In this document: piece by piece, positions 8,265 to 16,932 of the stretch
Layout: each line of letters starts with the position of its first letter
Position numbering within the stretch: position 1 is the first letter of the stretch
NCBI RefSeq assembly: GCF_021390645.1
Contig: NZ_JAJEJT010000002.1
Coordinates: 620,001-684,000 of the forward strand
DNA: 64,000 bases
Direction of reading: 5' to 3'
Source of the DNA: Paraburkholderia flagellata
GTDB lineage: Bacteria; Pseudomonadota; Gammaproteobacteria; Burkholderiales; Burkholderiaceae
Program-made: the position numbers and the translations under genes
The notes under the pieces: generated by a model
Databases searched by the model: none
What the model was told of the DNA's origin: nothing
Seen by the model: the letters and a program-made list of their open reading frames with translations, nothing else

Positions 8265-9197
8265 ATGAAGCCATGCCTGCTGATCCTGATTCTGCTTGCC
8301 GATGAAGACCTCGCCGGGTTCGGCGAAAAATTCGACGTGATCTACGCGCCCGACGCCGATGCGCGCGCCAAAGCGGTCGCGCAGCACGGCAAGGACGTAC
8401 GCCTGGTGCTCACGAACGGGACGACGGGCCTCACCGCCGACGAAATCGACCGCATGCCCGCGCTCGAACTGGCGGGCGCGCTTGGCGCGGGCTACGAAAA
8501 CATCGCGCTCGACCACGCGCGCGAGCGTGGCATCGCGCTATGCAACGGCGCGGGCGTCAATGCCGATTGTGTGGCCGACCACGCGCTCGCGCTGCTGCTC
8601 GCGGCCGTGCGCGCAGTGCCGCAATTCGACGCCGCCTGCCGCGCTGGAGTCTGGCGCGACGCGCTGCCCATGCGCCCCACGGTCACGGGGCGGCGGCTTG
8701 GCATTGTCGGCTACGGGCACATCGGCGAGAAGGTCGCGAGGCGCGCGGCGGGCTTTGGCATGGAACTCGGCTATCACAACCGCAAGCCGCGCGAAGGCGC
8801 TCAGGCGCGTTACTTCGAGAGCGTGATGGCGCTCGCGCAATGGAGCGATTTTCTCGTGATCGCGACGCCGGGTGGCGCGCAAACGAAGCATCTGATCGAC
8901 CGCGCCGTGATCGATGCGCTGGGACCGCAAGGTTTTCTCGTCAACGTTTCGCGCGGCAGCGTGGTCGATACGGCCGCGCTTGCACGCGCGCTGAAGGCGG
9001 GCACGCTGGGCGGCGCGGGGCTCGACGTCTATGAGGGCGAACCGCAACCGCCCGCTGCGCTCGTCGGACTGGACAACATCGTGCTCACGCCGCACGTGGC
9101 TGGCACGTCGCCCGATGTGCGCACGGCCACCGTGCGCCACTTCGCCGAGAACGCGGCGCGGCACTTCGCGGGCGAGGCGCTGCTCACGCCGCTTTGA
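8265..9197 (+). CDS. D-2-hydroxyacid dehydrogenase, NAD(P)-binding
   Basis: 310 residues. The nucleotide-binding motif is GIVGYGHIGEKVARR (about 145-160). The catalytic Arg is in VNVSRGSVVD, the Glu in DVYEGEP and the His in LTPHVAGTS. This is the glyoxylate/hydroxypyruvate reductase-like branch of the family, which interconverts a 2-keto acid and the D-2-hydroxy acid in the cytoplasm. GGAAAGG lies about 10 bases upstream of ATG 8265. It stands 75 bases after the AraC gene and could be co-transcribed with it. The exact substrate cannot be read from the sequence. Confidence 0.88.
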   Translation: MKPCLLILILLADEDLAGFGEKFDVIYAPDADARAKAVAQHGKDVRLVLTNGTTGLTADEIDRMPALELAGALGAGYENIALDHARERGIALCNGAGVNADCVADHALALLLAAVRAVPQFDAACRAGVWRDALPMRPTVTGRRLGIVGYGHIGEKVARRAAGFGMELGYHNRKPREGAQARYFESVMALAQWSDFLVIATPGGAQTKHLIDRAVIDALGPQGFLVNVSRGSVVDTAALARALKAGTLGGAGLDVYEGEPQPPAALVGLDNIVLTPHVAGTSPDVRTATVRHFAENAARHFAGEALLTPL

Positions 9198-9418
9198 AGG
9201 TCGTTTTTCGCGCCGGCATGCGCCGCCCTGTGTCTGGCACAGCCGGTCTGCCACTGCGCGCGGATGCCGACGGCGCATGCCGTATCATTCCTTCTGTGCG
9301 AGCCAGAATCGCTGTTCGAGCGGCCGCTAATGACCACAACGGCCTTGAATCTGGCGTGACCCCGCTCATTTGCGCATTTGGGCGACGACGCCAGGGCGGT
9401 GATATCGAAGGCTCAAAA

Positions 9419-11455
9419 ATGAAAACGCTGATCGGCGCGCTGCAAGAGCACGCAGCCCACGTGGTGAACCGCTTCTACGAGGAGTTGGGCCGTCTGCCCA
9501 AATCCCGCCGCATTCTCGAAATGCTCTCGAGTACGGAACTCGCGCACCTGAAGGCGCGCCAGGTCCAGAATCTCCTCGCCCTCGCCAACCTTGGCCTCAC
9601 CGCGCGCGAACACGAGGAAATGGCGCAGCGTATTGGCCGCATTCACGCCATTGTCGGGCTCGACAAGGAAGAACTCGTGCGCAGCCGCGGCATTCTGCAG
9701 GAGTTGATCTACGCGGACGTTGGCCGAACCGTGAGCACGCAGCAGCTTTCGCTCTATGCGCGCCGCCTGACTTCCGACCTCGCGTGGCAACTCAAGGCGT
9801 ATCAGGCCGTGCAGGATTCGCAGCAGGAGGCGCTGTTGCGCATCACGCGTCTTGTGTGGGAAGCGGGCAGCTACACGAATTTCATCGATCAGGTGATCGC
9901 CGCGCTGGCGGCGCACGACGAAGTGAGCGCCTGCGCCATCGGCCGTCCCGACGAAGCGGGTATTTTTCACTTCGAGGCCGGCGCGGGCGGCAAGACGAAA
10001 GGCGGGATGCTTTACGTGCTTGCCGGGCACGATCAGGCAATCAGCGTGCGCGCCGATCATCCGCAAGGGCAGGGCGCCATTGGGCGCGCGTGGCGCAGCG
10101 GCAAGCCGGAGCGCGTGGTCAACTACCAGACCGAGCCGCTCGTTGCGGCGTGGCGCGATCTCGCGGATCGCGAAGGCGTGCGCTCTTCGGTGGCGATTCC
10201 GCTGGCCGCGCCCGGGCAGCCGCCGCTCGCCGTGCTGTGTTTGTATAGCGCGTTTCCGGGCGGCTTCGTCGGGCCCGATCAGGTGGCTTTCGTCGATTTG
10301 CTGCAAACGTTGCTCGGCTGCGCGGCGATGCGCATAGCCGCCCACGACGGCCTGAGCGCCGCGGTGCCGGTGAGCGTGCGCCAGCAGTGGGCGGCGCTCG
10401 TGCGCACCGGCGCGCTGGAAATGCACTACCAGCCGCTGCTCAGCCTCGCAACGGGCAAGGCGACCAAGGTCGAAGCGCTGGCGCGCCTGCGTGACGGCGA
10501 GCGCCTGCTCGTACCCGACGAGTTTCTCTCGGCGCTCGCTTCCGACGATCTGCTCGCGCTCTTCGCGCGCGGCATCGATCAGGCGCTCGCCGACCGCGAA
10601 CGCTGGTACGCCGAAGGCCGCGATCTCGATGTCTCGATCAACCTGCCGCCTGCGGCGCTCAACGACATCCGCTATTTCGAAGCCACCCGCACGGCGCTCG
10701 CCGCGCACCGTTGCCCGGCTGCGCGCCTCACGCTCGAAGTTCTGGAAAACGAATCACTCTCGCTAAGCCAGGGGCAGCGCGCCATTCTCGCGAAGTTCCG
10801 TGAGCTAGGCGTGCTGCTCGCGCAGGACGATCTCGGTGCCGGGCATAGCGGCCTCACGCGCCTGCGTGAATTGCCGTTCGACTGGATCAAGCTCGACCGC
10901 GAAATGGTGCAGGTGAGCGGCGACGGCGCGCTCAATACGCTGCGCGTGATCTATCAGTTGACGCGTCTGGGGCATTCGCTGGGCAGGCTCGTGCTGGCCG
11001 AAGGCATCGACACGCTCGACCTGCTGCATGCGCTCGCCATTCTCGGCGTCGACGGCGCGCAGGGCTATGTCATCGGCAAGCCGATGGAAGGCGCGCGCCT
11101 CATCGAATGGCTCGACACGACGCCGACCTTCGCCGCACCCTCTGAGCGCGGCGCAGGAACGGAAAGCCTGCTAGCACGGCTTGCTCGCTTCGTGATCTGG
11201 GAAGAGCGCATGCTCATGATCGCGGCCGTGCCCGAAGCGGCGCAAGAACTGCTGCGCGCGTTGACGCTCGAAGAGGGCGTCAGTGCACCGCTCGCTCACT
11301 CGCTGGCAGGCTTCGGCGCCATTCTGCCTGCGGGCGCACAACGCGACGCGTTGCATCGGCAAGTGGTCGGCGCGCTGTTGACTGAAGGCCCGAACAGCGA
11401 AGCGTGGCGCGTTGCGCTGAACGGGCTGATCGACGCCATTGCGGCGGCCGGGTAG
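9419..11455 (+). CDS. Globin-coupled GAF-EAL cyclic-di-GMP phosphodiesterase
   Basis: 678 residues from ATG 9419; the frame is open 225 bases further upstream but that part is Arg-rich and unlike any domain. Residues 1-140 match globin-coupled sensors, with the proximal heme His at about 76 (RIGRIHAIVGLDKEEL). A GAF domain spans about 145-310. The EAL domain (about 325-560) keeps the catalytic signature: EALAR, INLP, LEVLENE, QDDLGAGHSG, IKLDR, AEGID and AQGY. A C-terminal region of about 100 residues is of unknown fold. There is no GGDEF domain. The likely role is hydrolysis of c-di-GMP under control of O2 or another gas ligand (inference from the globin). Confidence 0.85.
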   Translation: MKTLIGALQEHAAHVVNRFYEELGRLPKSRRILEMLSSTELAHLKARQVQNLLALANLGLTAREHEEMAQRIGRIHAIVGLDKEELVRSRGILQELIYADVGRTVSTQQLSLYARRLTSDLAWQLKAYQAVQDSQQEALLRITRLVWEAGSYTNFIDQVIAALAAHDEVSACAIGRPDEAGIFHFEAGAGGKTKGGMLYVLAGHDQAISVRADHPQGQGAIGRAWRSGKPERVVNYQTEPLVAAWRDLADREGVRSSVAIPLAAPGQPPLAVLCLYSAFPGGFVGPDQVAFVDLLQTLLGCAAMRIAAHDGLSAAVPVSVRQQWAALVRTGALEMHYQPLLSLATGKATKVEALARLRDGERLLVPDEFLSALASDDLLALFARGIDQALADRERWYAEGRDLDVSINLPPAALNDIRYFEATRTALAAHRCPAARLTLEVLENESLSLSQGQRAILAKFRELGVLLAQDDLGAGHSGLTRLRELPFDWIKLDREMVQVSGDGALNTLRVIYQLTRLGHSLGRLVLAEGIDTLDLLHALAILGVDGAQGYVIGKPMEGARLIEWLDTTPTFAAPSERGAGTESLLARLARFVIWEERMLMIAAVPEAAQELLRALTLEEGVSAPLAHSLAGFGAILPAGAQRDALHRQVVGALLTEGPNSEAWRVALNGLIDAIAAAG

Positions 11456-11464
11456 CGCAGGGCG

Positions 11465-12781
11465 TCAATCCTGCAACGCTAGCGCCACATCGCTTTGCGT
11501 GGCCGACGACTGCTTGCGCTGGAGCACCGCGATACACACCAGCGAAATGGCAGCAAGCGCGCTGTAGAACAGCGCCAGCGGCCACCACTGACCCGGATAG
11601 TCATGCGCGAGCAGCGTGCCGACGAGCGGCGTGAGACCGCCCGCGAGCGCAGCGCAACATTGGTAGGAGATCGAAATAGCCGAGTAGCGCACGCGCACCG
11701 GGAACGCATTCGTCATGAAACCTGCCATCACCGCGTACGAACTGCACATGCACATCACCGCAATCGCAATGCCAGCCACGATCGCGACAGGCCGGCCGGT
11801 AGAGACTAGTACGAACATCGGGTAGGGCGAAATCATGGCCAGCGCCGCAGCCAGGACGAGGAAGCGCCCGGCGCCCACGCGCTGCGCAAACCAGCCGGAA
11901 AAGAGCTGCGTAATAAGCTGGATGAACGCGACGACGAACAGACAGTCGAGAATCAAAGCGCGGTCGAGCCCGAGCGTTTGTGTCGTGTAGTTCAGCATGA
12001 AGGTGTTGACGAACCACGCGCCCGCCACGCCGATCACATTCGCGCCGAGGCACAGCAGCACCACGCGCCACGAGTCGCGCAGCACTTCGACGATTGGCAT
12101 CGCGGCGGTGCGGCGCTGCGTCCTGATCGCCTCGAATTCCGGCGATTCGCCCACGCCCGATCGAATCAGCAGACCCACCACGAGGAGCACCGCGCTCGCG
12201 ATGAATGGCAATCGCCAGCCCCAGGAATAGAGTGCGTCCTTGTCGAGATGCGCAACGCTGCGAAACGCCAGCAGCGCCAGAATCAACCCCGCAGGGCTGC
12301 CGAGCTGCGCAAACGAGGCGAGAAACGTGCGCTTTTCCCTGGGCGCATGCTCGCCCGCCATGAGCACCGCACCGCCCCATTCGCCGCCAATTGCGATGCC
12401 CTGCGCCACGCGCAGCAGCACGAGCAGCGCCGGTGCAAGCGCGCCTGCGCTCGCATACGTCGGCAAAAAGCCGATGCCCACGGTGCCGACGCCCATGATC
12501 GAAAGCGTGGCGACGAGCGCCTTCTTGCGGCCGATGCGGTCGCCCAGATGCCCGAACACAAGCCCGCCGAAGGGGCGCGCGAAAAAGCCCACGGCGAAGG
12601 TGCCGAACGAGGCGAGCGTGCTGTAGAACGGCTCGTGGGACGGGAAGAACAGCTTGCCGAAGATGAGCGCCGACGCGGTGGCGTAGATATAAAAGTCGTA
12701 CCACTCGATGGTGGTGCCGACGAAGGCGGCGAGCGAGGCGCGGGCGGGCTGGCGCGCAGATTTACCGTTGGGGCGGGTCAT
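11465..12781 (-). CDS. MFS transporter, metabolite:H+ symporter (ShiA/ProP-like)
   Basis: 438 residues with about 12 hydrophobic segments. It begins FVGTTIEWYDFYIYATASAL, the hallmark of the metabolite:H+ symporter branch, and has the loop 2-3 motif GHLGDRIGRKKAL. The start is ATG 12781 with GGAG 7 bases upstream. It is the last gene of a minus-strand series after the acyl-CoA dehydrogenase and CoA-transferase genes (67 bases after the latter), so it probably imports the organic acid or zwitterion that those enzymes process. The substrate is not determinable from sequence alone. Confidence 0.88.
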   Translation of the reverse strand: MTRPNGKSARQPARASLAAFVGTTIEWYDFYIYATASALIFGKLFFPSHEPFYSTLASFGTFAVGFFARPFGGLVFGHLGDRIGRKKALVATLSIMGVGTVGIGFLPTYASAGALAPALLVLLRVAQGIAIGGEWGGAVLMAGEHAPREKRTFLASFAQLGSPAGLILALLAFRSVAHLDKDALYSWGWRLPFIASAVLLVVGLLIRSGVGESPEFEAIRTQRRTAAMPIVEVLRDSWRVVLLCLGANVIGVAGAWFVNTFMLNYTTQTLGLDRALILDCLFVVAFIQLITQLFSGWFAQRVGAGRFLVLAAALAMISPYPMFVLVSTGRPVAIVAGIAIAVMCMCSSYAVMAGFMTNAFPVRVRYSAISISYQCCAALAGGLTPLVGTLLAHDYPGQWWPLALFYSALAAISLVCIAVLQRKQSSATQSDVALALQD

Positions 12782-12847
12782 GCATGTCTCCTTGATCGGG
12801 ATGAGCCGGCTCGAGCCGGTCTGTATTCCGTTGGGTTGGATCGAACG

Positions 12848-14080
12848 CTAGGCGCTTACGGTCGTTTCGGGATCCTTGACAATGCCGGCTTCGAAAAGCC
12901 GTTGCTGGGTGTCGGCGTCGATGCCGAGCGCGTCCATTACTGTTCGCGTGTCGGCGCCGAGCGCGGGAGGGCGCGTGCGATAGGTCGGCGGCGTGCGTGA
13001 GAGCTTCACGGGCGCGCCCGTGCCGCGATAGCCTTCCATCTCGACGATCATGCGGCGGTGCTGTGTGTGCGGATGCGCGGCCACGGCGTCGACGGTCTGC
13101 ACGGGACCGCACGGCACGCCGGTCTGGATCAGGTCGCGCGCCAGTGGCTCGCAATCGTGGGAGACAAGCCGCGCTTCGAGCGCGGCCTTCAGTTCGGGCC
13201 GATGCGCGCAGCGGCTGCGGTTGTCGGCGAAACGCGGGTCGTCTGCGAGTTCGGGCACGCCCAAATGCGCGCAGAGCTTCGCGAACTGGCGGTCGTTGCC
13301 CACCGCGAGGAAGATCGGCGCGCTGCCGGTGGCATAGCTGTCGTAGGGCGCGATGTTCGGGTGCGCGTTGCCACTGCGCTGCGGCGTGCGGCCATTGCCG
13401 AAATAGTTCGGTAGATGCGGATGCAGGAGCGACACGCCGCAATCGTAAAGCGCGATATCCACCGATTGCCCGAGGCCGCTCTTTTCGCGCTCGGCCTGCG
13501 CGAGCAGAATGCCCGCGAGCGCGTTCAGGCCCGTGACCATGTCCACGATCGGCAGGCCGATACGCAGCGCGGGGCCGTCGTGCTCGCCATTCACGCTCAT
13601 GAGGCCCGCCATCGCCTGAATCACGGCGTCGTAGCCGGGCAACCCGCCGAGCGGGCCGTCCGGGCCGAAGCCCGAAATCGCGCAATGAATCAAGCGAGGA
13701 AAGCGCGGGCGCAGATCGCGCTCGTAGTCCATGCCCCAGCGCGCGAGCGTGCCCGGCTTGAAGTTTTCGACCAGCACGTCCGCGCCTTCGAGCAACTGCC
13801 AGAGAATCGCGCGGCCTTCTTCGCGCGAGAGATCGACGGCGATGCCCTGCTTGTTGCGGTTCACGCCCACGTAGTACGACGCCGTATCGCCGACGAAGGG
13901 CGGGCCCCAGCCGCGCGTTTCGTCGCCATCGGGCGGTTCGAGCTTGATGACTTCGGCGCCGTGGTCGGCGAGCGCCTGGGTGCAGTACGGACCGCCCAGC
14001 ACGCGGCTCAGATCGATCACGCGCAGGCCATGCAGCGCACCGTTCACCTTGATTGATTCGGAATCCTTTGTGGTGTTCAT
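12848..14080 (-). CDS. CaiB/BaiF family (class III) CoA transferase
   Basis: 410 residues, the normal family length. It has the N-terminal block LRVIDLSRVLGGPYCTQALADHGAEVIKLE, the GVNRNKQGIAVDL segment, and the catalytic Asp in LPGYDAVIQAMAGL. The class moves CoA between acyl groups without a covalent thiol intermediate on Cys. GAGG lies about 10 bases upstream of ATG 14080. It starts 11 bases after the acyl-CoA dehydrogenase stop, a tight operon. Together they suggest activation of an acid to its CoA ester followed by oxidation. Confidence 0.92.
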   Translation of the reverse strand: MNTTKDSESIKVNGALHGLRVIDLSRVLGGPYCTQALADHGAEVIKLEPPDGDETRGWGPPFVGDTASYYVGVNRNKQGIAVDLSREEGRAILWQLLEGADVLVENFKPGTLARWGMDYERDLRPRFPRLIHCAISGFGPDGPLGGLPGYDAVIQAMAGLMSVNGEHDGPALRIGLPIVDMVTGLNALAGILLAQAEREKSGLGQSVDIALYDCGVSLLHPHLPNYFGNGRTPQRSGNAHPNIAPYDSYATGSAPIFLAVGNDRQFAKLCAHLGVPELADDPRFADNRSRCAHRPELKAALEARLVSHDCEPLARDLIQTGVPCGPVQTVDAVAAHPHTQHRRMIVEMEGYRGTGAPVKLSRTPPTYRTRPPALGADTRTVMDALGIDADTQQRLFEAGIVKDPETTVSA

Positions 14081-14091
14081 CGTGTGTCGCC

Positions 14092-15879
14092 TCAGTGTGC
14101 CGGGATCAGTTGCATGGCTTGATCGAGCGTCAGCGCTCGTTCGTCCACGAGCGCGCGCAGCGTGGCGGCGTTTGCGTCACGTTCGTCGAGCGCGAGCGGG
14201 TCGCGCGGCAGCAGTTTATGGCGCACGAGCAAATGTGCGAGCGCGAGGCGCCGGTAATCAGGGGTGACGTGCGAAATCCGCGCAGCTTCACAGGCCATGA
14301 TGGCTACCGTCGTGGCGTGGTAGAGCGCACTCGCGGCCTGGCGCACCGATTCGTCGCGGCCGCATTCGGCCACGCTCACGAGCGCCGCGCCCGCACGGTC
14401 GAACACGTTGAGCAGGAGCGCTGCACTGGCTTCAGGCAGGCCACTTTCGGCAAGCTCTGCATGCACGTGCTGCGTCAGCGCTTCGAGCGCGCCTTCGCGC
14501 TTCGCGGCGCGCGCCACATCGAGCGCGACGATATTGCTCGTGCCTTCCCAGATTGAGCCGAGATGCGCATCACGCACGAGGCGCGGGTCGCTCCATTCCT
14601 CGATATAGCCCACGCCGCCGCGCACTTCCATGGCGTCGCCGGTGACGCGGCGCGCGTCGCGGCAGGCGCGGAACTTGATGAGCGGCGTGAGAATGCGCAC
14701 GCATTTCACCGCGAGTTGGTCGCCTTTATCGGCGCGCGGGAGCAAGGTAGCGATGCGCATGAACATCGAGCGCGCCTGTTCGGCGGGCAGCATCATCTTG
14801 AGCAGTTGACGCTGCATGAGCGGCATTTCGATGAGCTTGCGGCCGAACGCCTCGCGGTTGCGCGCCACATGCAGCGCCTCGGTCACGGCGCGGCGCATGA
14901 GACCCGCGGCGCGCACCCCGTTCGACAGCCGCGACATGTTGATCATGTCCGCCATCTGATGAAAGCCGCGGCCCACCTCGCCGATCAGGTACGCCTGCGC
15001 GCCTTCGAGCACGATCTCGCCGCTCGCCATCGAGCGGCTGCCAAGCTTGTCCTTCAGGCGCACGATGCGATAGGTGTTGCGCGTGCCGTCGGGGAGCGTT
15101 TTCGGCAAGAGGAACAAGGCGAGTCCCTTGATGCCTGGAGGCGCATCGTCCGGGCGCGCGAGCACCATCGCGAGATCGGCGTCGGCGTTCGAGCAGAACC
15201 ACTTGTCGCCGTAAAGACGCCATACGTCCTCGCCATTTGCACTGCGCTCATGCGTGGCGCGTGTGGCGATGCGCGCCACGTCCGAGCCCGCTGCCTGCTC
15301 GGTCATGAACATCGCGCCCTGGTAGAGCGTGTCGAAGTCCTGCGAGGCGAGCATCGGCAAGTAGCGCGCAATGAGTTCAGGCGAACCGAAGCGGCGCAGC
15401 GTGCGCGTGAGTGAATCGGTCATGCTCACGGGGCAGCACAGGCCGAACTCGGCCTGCACGAACAAATAGGTGAGCGCATATTTGACGAGCGGCGCGGGCG
15501 CGTTCTCGCGATGGCTCATGGCCGCGAGGCCAAGCTCCGCATAGGCGACGCGTTCGAGCGCGACATAGTCGGGATGCTTGTCGATGCGCTGGATCGCTTC
15601 GCCGCTGCGCGTGCGCTGTTCGAGCGTGGGCGGGTGCTTGTCGGCGACTAGCGCGAGCGCATCGAGTTCGTCGGAGGCGCGCTGGCCGAGGGCGACCAGC
15701 CGCGCTTCGATCGCGCCGAATGCGGCGTCGCCGAGATAGCTGCGCAAAAGGGGCGCGAAGCCGGGGTCGCTCGTGTAGAAGTTGATGCCGCGGCTGTCGG
15801 GAATGTTGGCCGAGCCGCTGGCCGGGGTGGCCGCGTGGGCCGGGCGCGTCGGGGTGGCGAAGGCGGGGCGGTCGCTCAT
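14092..15879 (-). CDS. Acyl-CoA dehydrogenase family flavoprotein
   Basis: 595 residues, in the longer acyl-CoA dehydrogenase class. Markers include TEQAAGSDVARI, the FAD-contact segment WFCSNADADLAMVLAR, MINMSRLSNGVRAAGLMRRA, and RGGVGYIEEWSDPRLVRDAHLGSIWEGTSNIVALDVAR near the C terminus, typical of family members that contain extra helices. It oxidises an acyl-CoA with FAD and passes electrons to ETF. The start is ATG 15879 with GGAGACAG upstream. It is the first gene of the operon with the CoA transferase and MFS permease, and lies divergent from a LysR gene. Confidence 0.9.
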   Translation of the reverse strand: MSDRPAFATPTRPAHAATPASGSANIPDSRGINFYTSDPGFAPLLRSYLGDAAFGAIEARLVALGQRASDELDALALVADKHPPTLEQRTRSGEAIQRIDKHPDYVALERVAYAELGLAAMSHRENAPAPLVKYALTYLFVQAEFGLCCPVSMTDSLTRTLRRFGSPELIARYLPMLASQDFDTLYQGAMFMTEQAAGSDVARIATRATHERSANGEDVWRLYGDKWFCSNADADLAMVLARPDDAPPGIKGLALFLLPKTLPDGTRNTYRIVRLKDKLGSRSMASGEIVLEGAQAYLIGEVGRGFHQMADMINMSRLSNGVRAAGLMRRAVTEALHVARNREAFGRKLIEMPLMQRQLLKMMLPAEQARSMFMRIATLLPRADKGDQLAVKCVRILTPLIKFRACRDARRVTGDAMEVRGGVGYIEEWSDPRLVRDAHLGSIWEGTSNIVALDVARAAKREGALEALTQHVHAELAESGLPEASAALLLNVFDRAGAALVSVAECGRDESVRQAASALYHATTVAIMACEAARISHVTPDYRRLALAHLLVRHKLLPRDPLALDERDANAATLRALVDERALTLDQAMQLIPAH

Positions 15880-15968
15880 CGTGTGCTGTCTCCGTGCTGT
15901 TTTGCTATGCGATTCGGCCTAGCTTAGGCGCGGCTTCGATAACGGTCCAATACAACCGATGTCATGTA

Positions 15969-15987
15969 CGATAAGCGCTGTTTATCG
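15969..15987. promoter_or_regulatory. Candidate LysR operator
   Basis: CGATAA-N7-TTATCG is a perfect inverted repeat, and its centre fits the LysR consensus T-N11-A (T 15972, A 15984). It sits 24 bases before the LysR start codon and about 90 bases before the acyl-CoA dehydrogenase start, in the 131-bp divergent gap. The position fits autoregulation plus control of the divergent operon. Confidence 0.55.
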
Positions 15988-16010
15988 ATGAAACTTCGAA
16001 GGAGCCCGCC

Positions 16011-16922
16011 ATGGAACTCAAGCAACTGCGCTATTTCGTGGCCGTAGCCGAAGAACTCCACTTCGGGCGCGCTGCGCGCCGGCTCTTCATTTCGCAGCCG
16101 GCGCTGAGCTTCGACATCCGCAAGTTCGAGGAGCAGCTAGGCGTGCAGCTGCTCGAACGTACCAACAAGGCCGTGGCGCTGACCAACGCGGGCAACGTGC
16201 TGCTCGAAGAGGCGCGGCGACTGCTGGAGCAGGCCGACGAAGTGCGGCGCATCGCGGCGCGCTCCGCGCACGGGCTGGCGGGGCGGCTGCGCATCGGCTT
16301 CGTCAATTCGATGCTCTATCGCGGGTTGCCGGAGGCGGTGCGCCGTTTCGAGGCCGATCATCCCGCCGTGGAAGTGGTGCTGCGCGAGATGAACACGGCC
16401 GAGCAGGTGCAGGCGCTGCAGCGCCTGCAGATCGATCTGGGCTTCGCGCACTGGGGGCGCTTTCCAGCCGAGGTGCAATCGGAGGTGCTGTTTTCCGAGC
16501 CGTTTCTGTGCTGCCTGCCGGAAGGGCACAAGCTTGCGCGCAGGCGGCGTATCGAACTTGGCATGCTCGCGCGCGAACCGTTCATCCTGTTTCCGCGCTC
16601 GGTGTCGCCGCATTATCACGACCAGATCATCGCGACCTGTGTGGAGGCCGGTTTCAGCCCGCAGATTCGCCACGAGGCGCGGCTTTGGCAAACCGTCGTT
16701 ACGATGGTGGAGTTCGGCATGGGCGTCGCGCTCGTACCCGCCGCGCTCGGGGCGACGGGCGGCGGCCGCGTGGTGTTCAGGCCGTTGGCTAGCAATCCTT
16801 ATGAATCGCAGGTGCTAAGGCTCGTGCGCGTTGGAGAGGCAAATGCGCTGGCGCAGGGGTTTGCAGGCTATCTCGGGGGGCGAAAAGAAAACAGGGCGGC
16901 CGCCACACCGCCCCGGGCTTGA
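16011..16922 (+). CDS. LysR-family regulator of the divergent acyl-CoA operon
   Basis: 303 residues. The HTH is clear (MELKQLRYFVAVAEELHFGRAARRLFISQPALSFDIRKFE in two blocks), followed by a standard effector domain of the BenM/CatR-like branch. The start is ATG 16011 with AAGGAG 8 bases upstream. It is divergent from the acyl-CoA dehydrogenase operon and the intervening gap carries a T-N11-A palindrome, so it is the likely regulator of those three genes. Its end is 10 bases from the stop of the convergent nrdJ gene. Confidence 0.92.
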   Translation: MELKQLRYFVAVAEELHFGRAARRLFISQPALSFDIRKFEEQLGVQLLERTNKAVALTNAGNVLLEEARRLLEQADEVRRIAARSAHGLAGRLRIGFVNSMLYRGLPEAVRRFEADHPAVEVVLREMNTAEQVQALQRLQIDLGFAHWGRFPAEVQSEVLFSEPFLCCLPEGHKLARRRRIELGMLAREPFILFPRSVSPHYHDQIIATCVEAGFSPQIRHEARLWQTVVTMVEFGMGVALVPAALGATGGGRVVFRPLASNPYESQVLRLVRVGEANALAQGFAGYLGGRKENRAAATPPRA

Positions 16923-16932
16923 GCGCGAGGTC

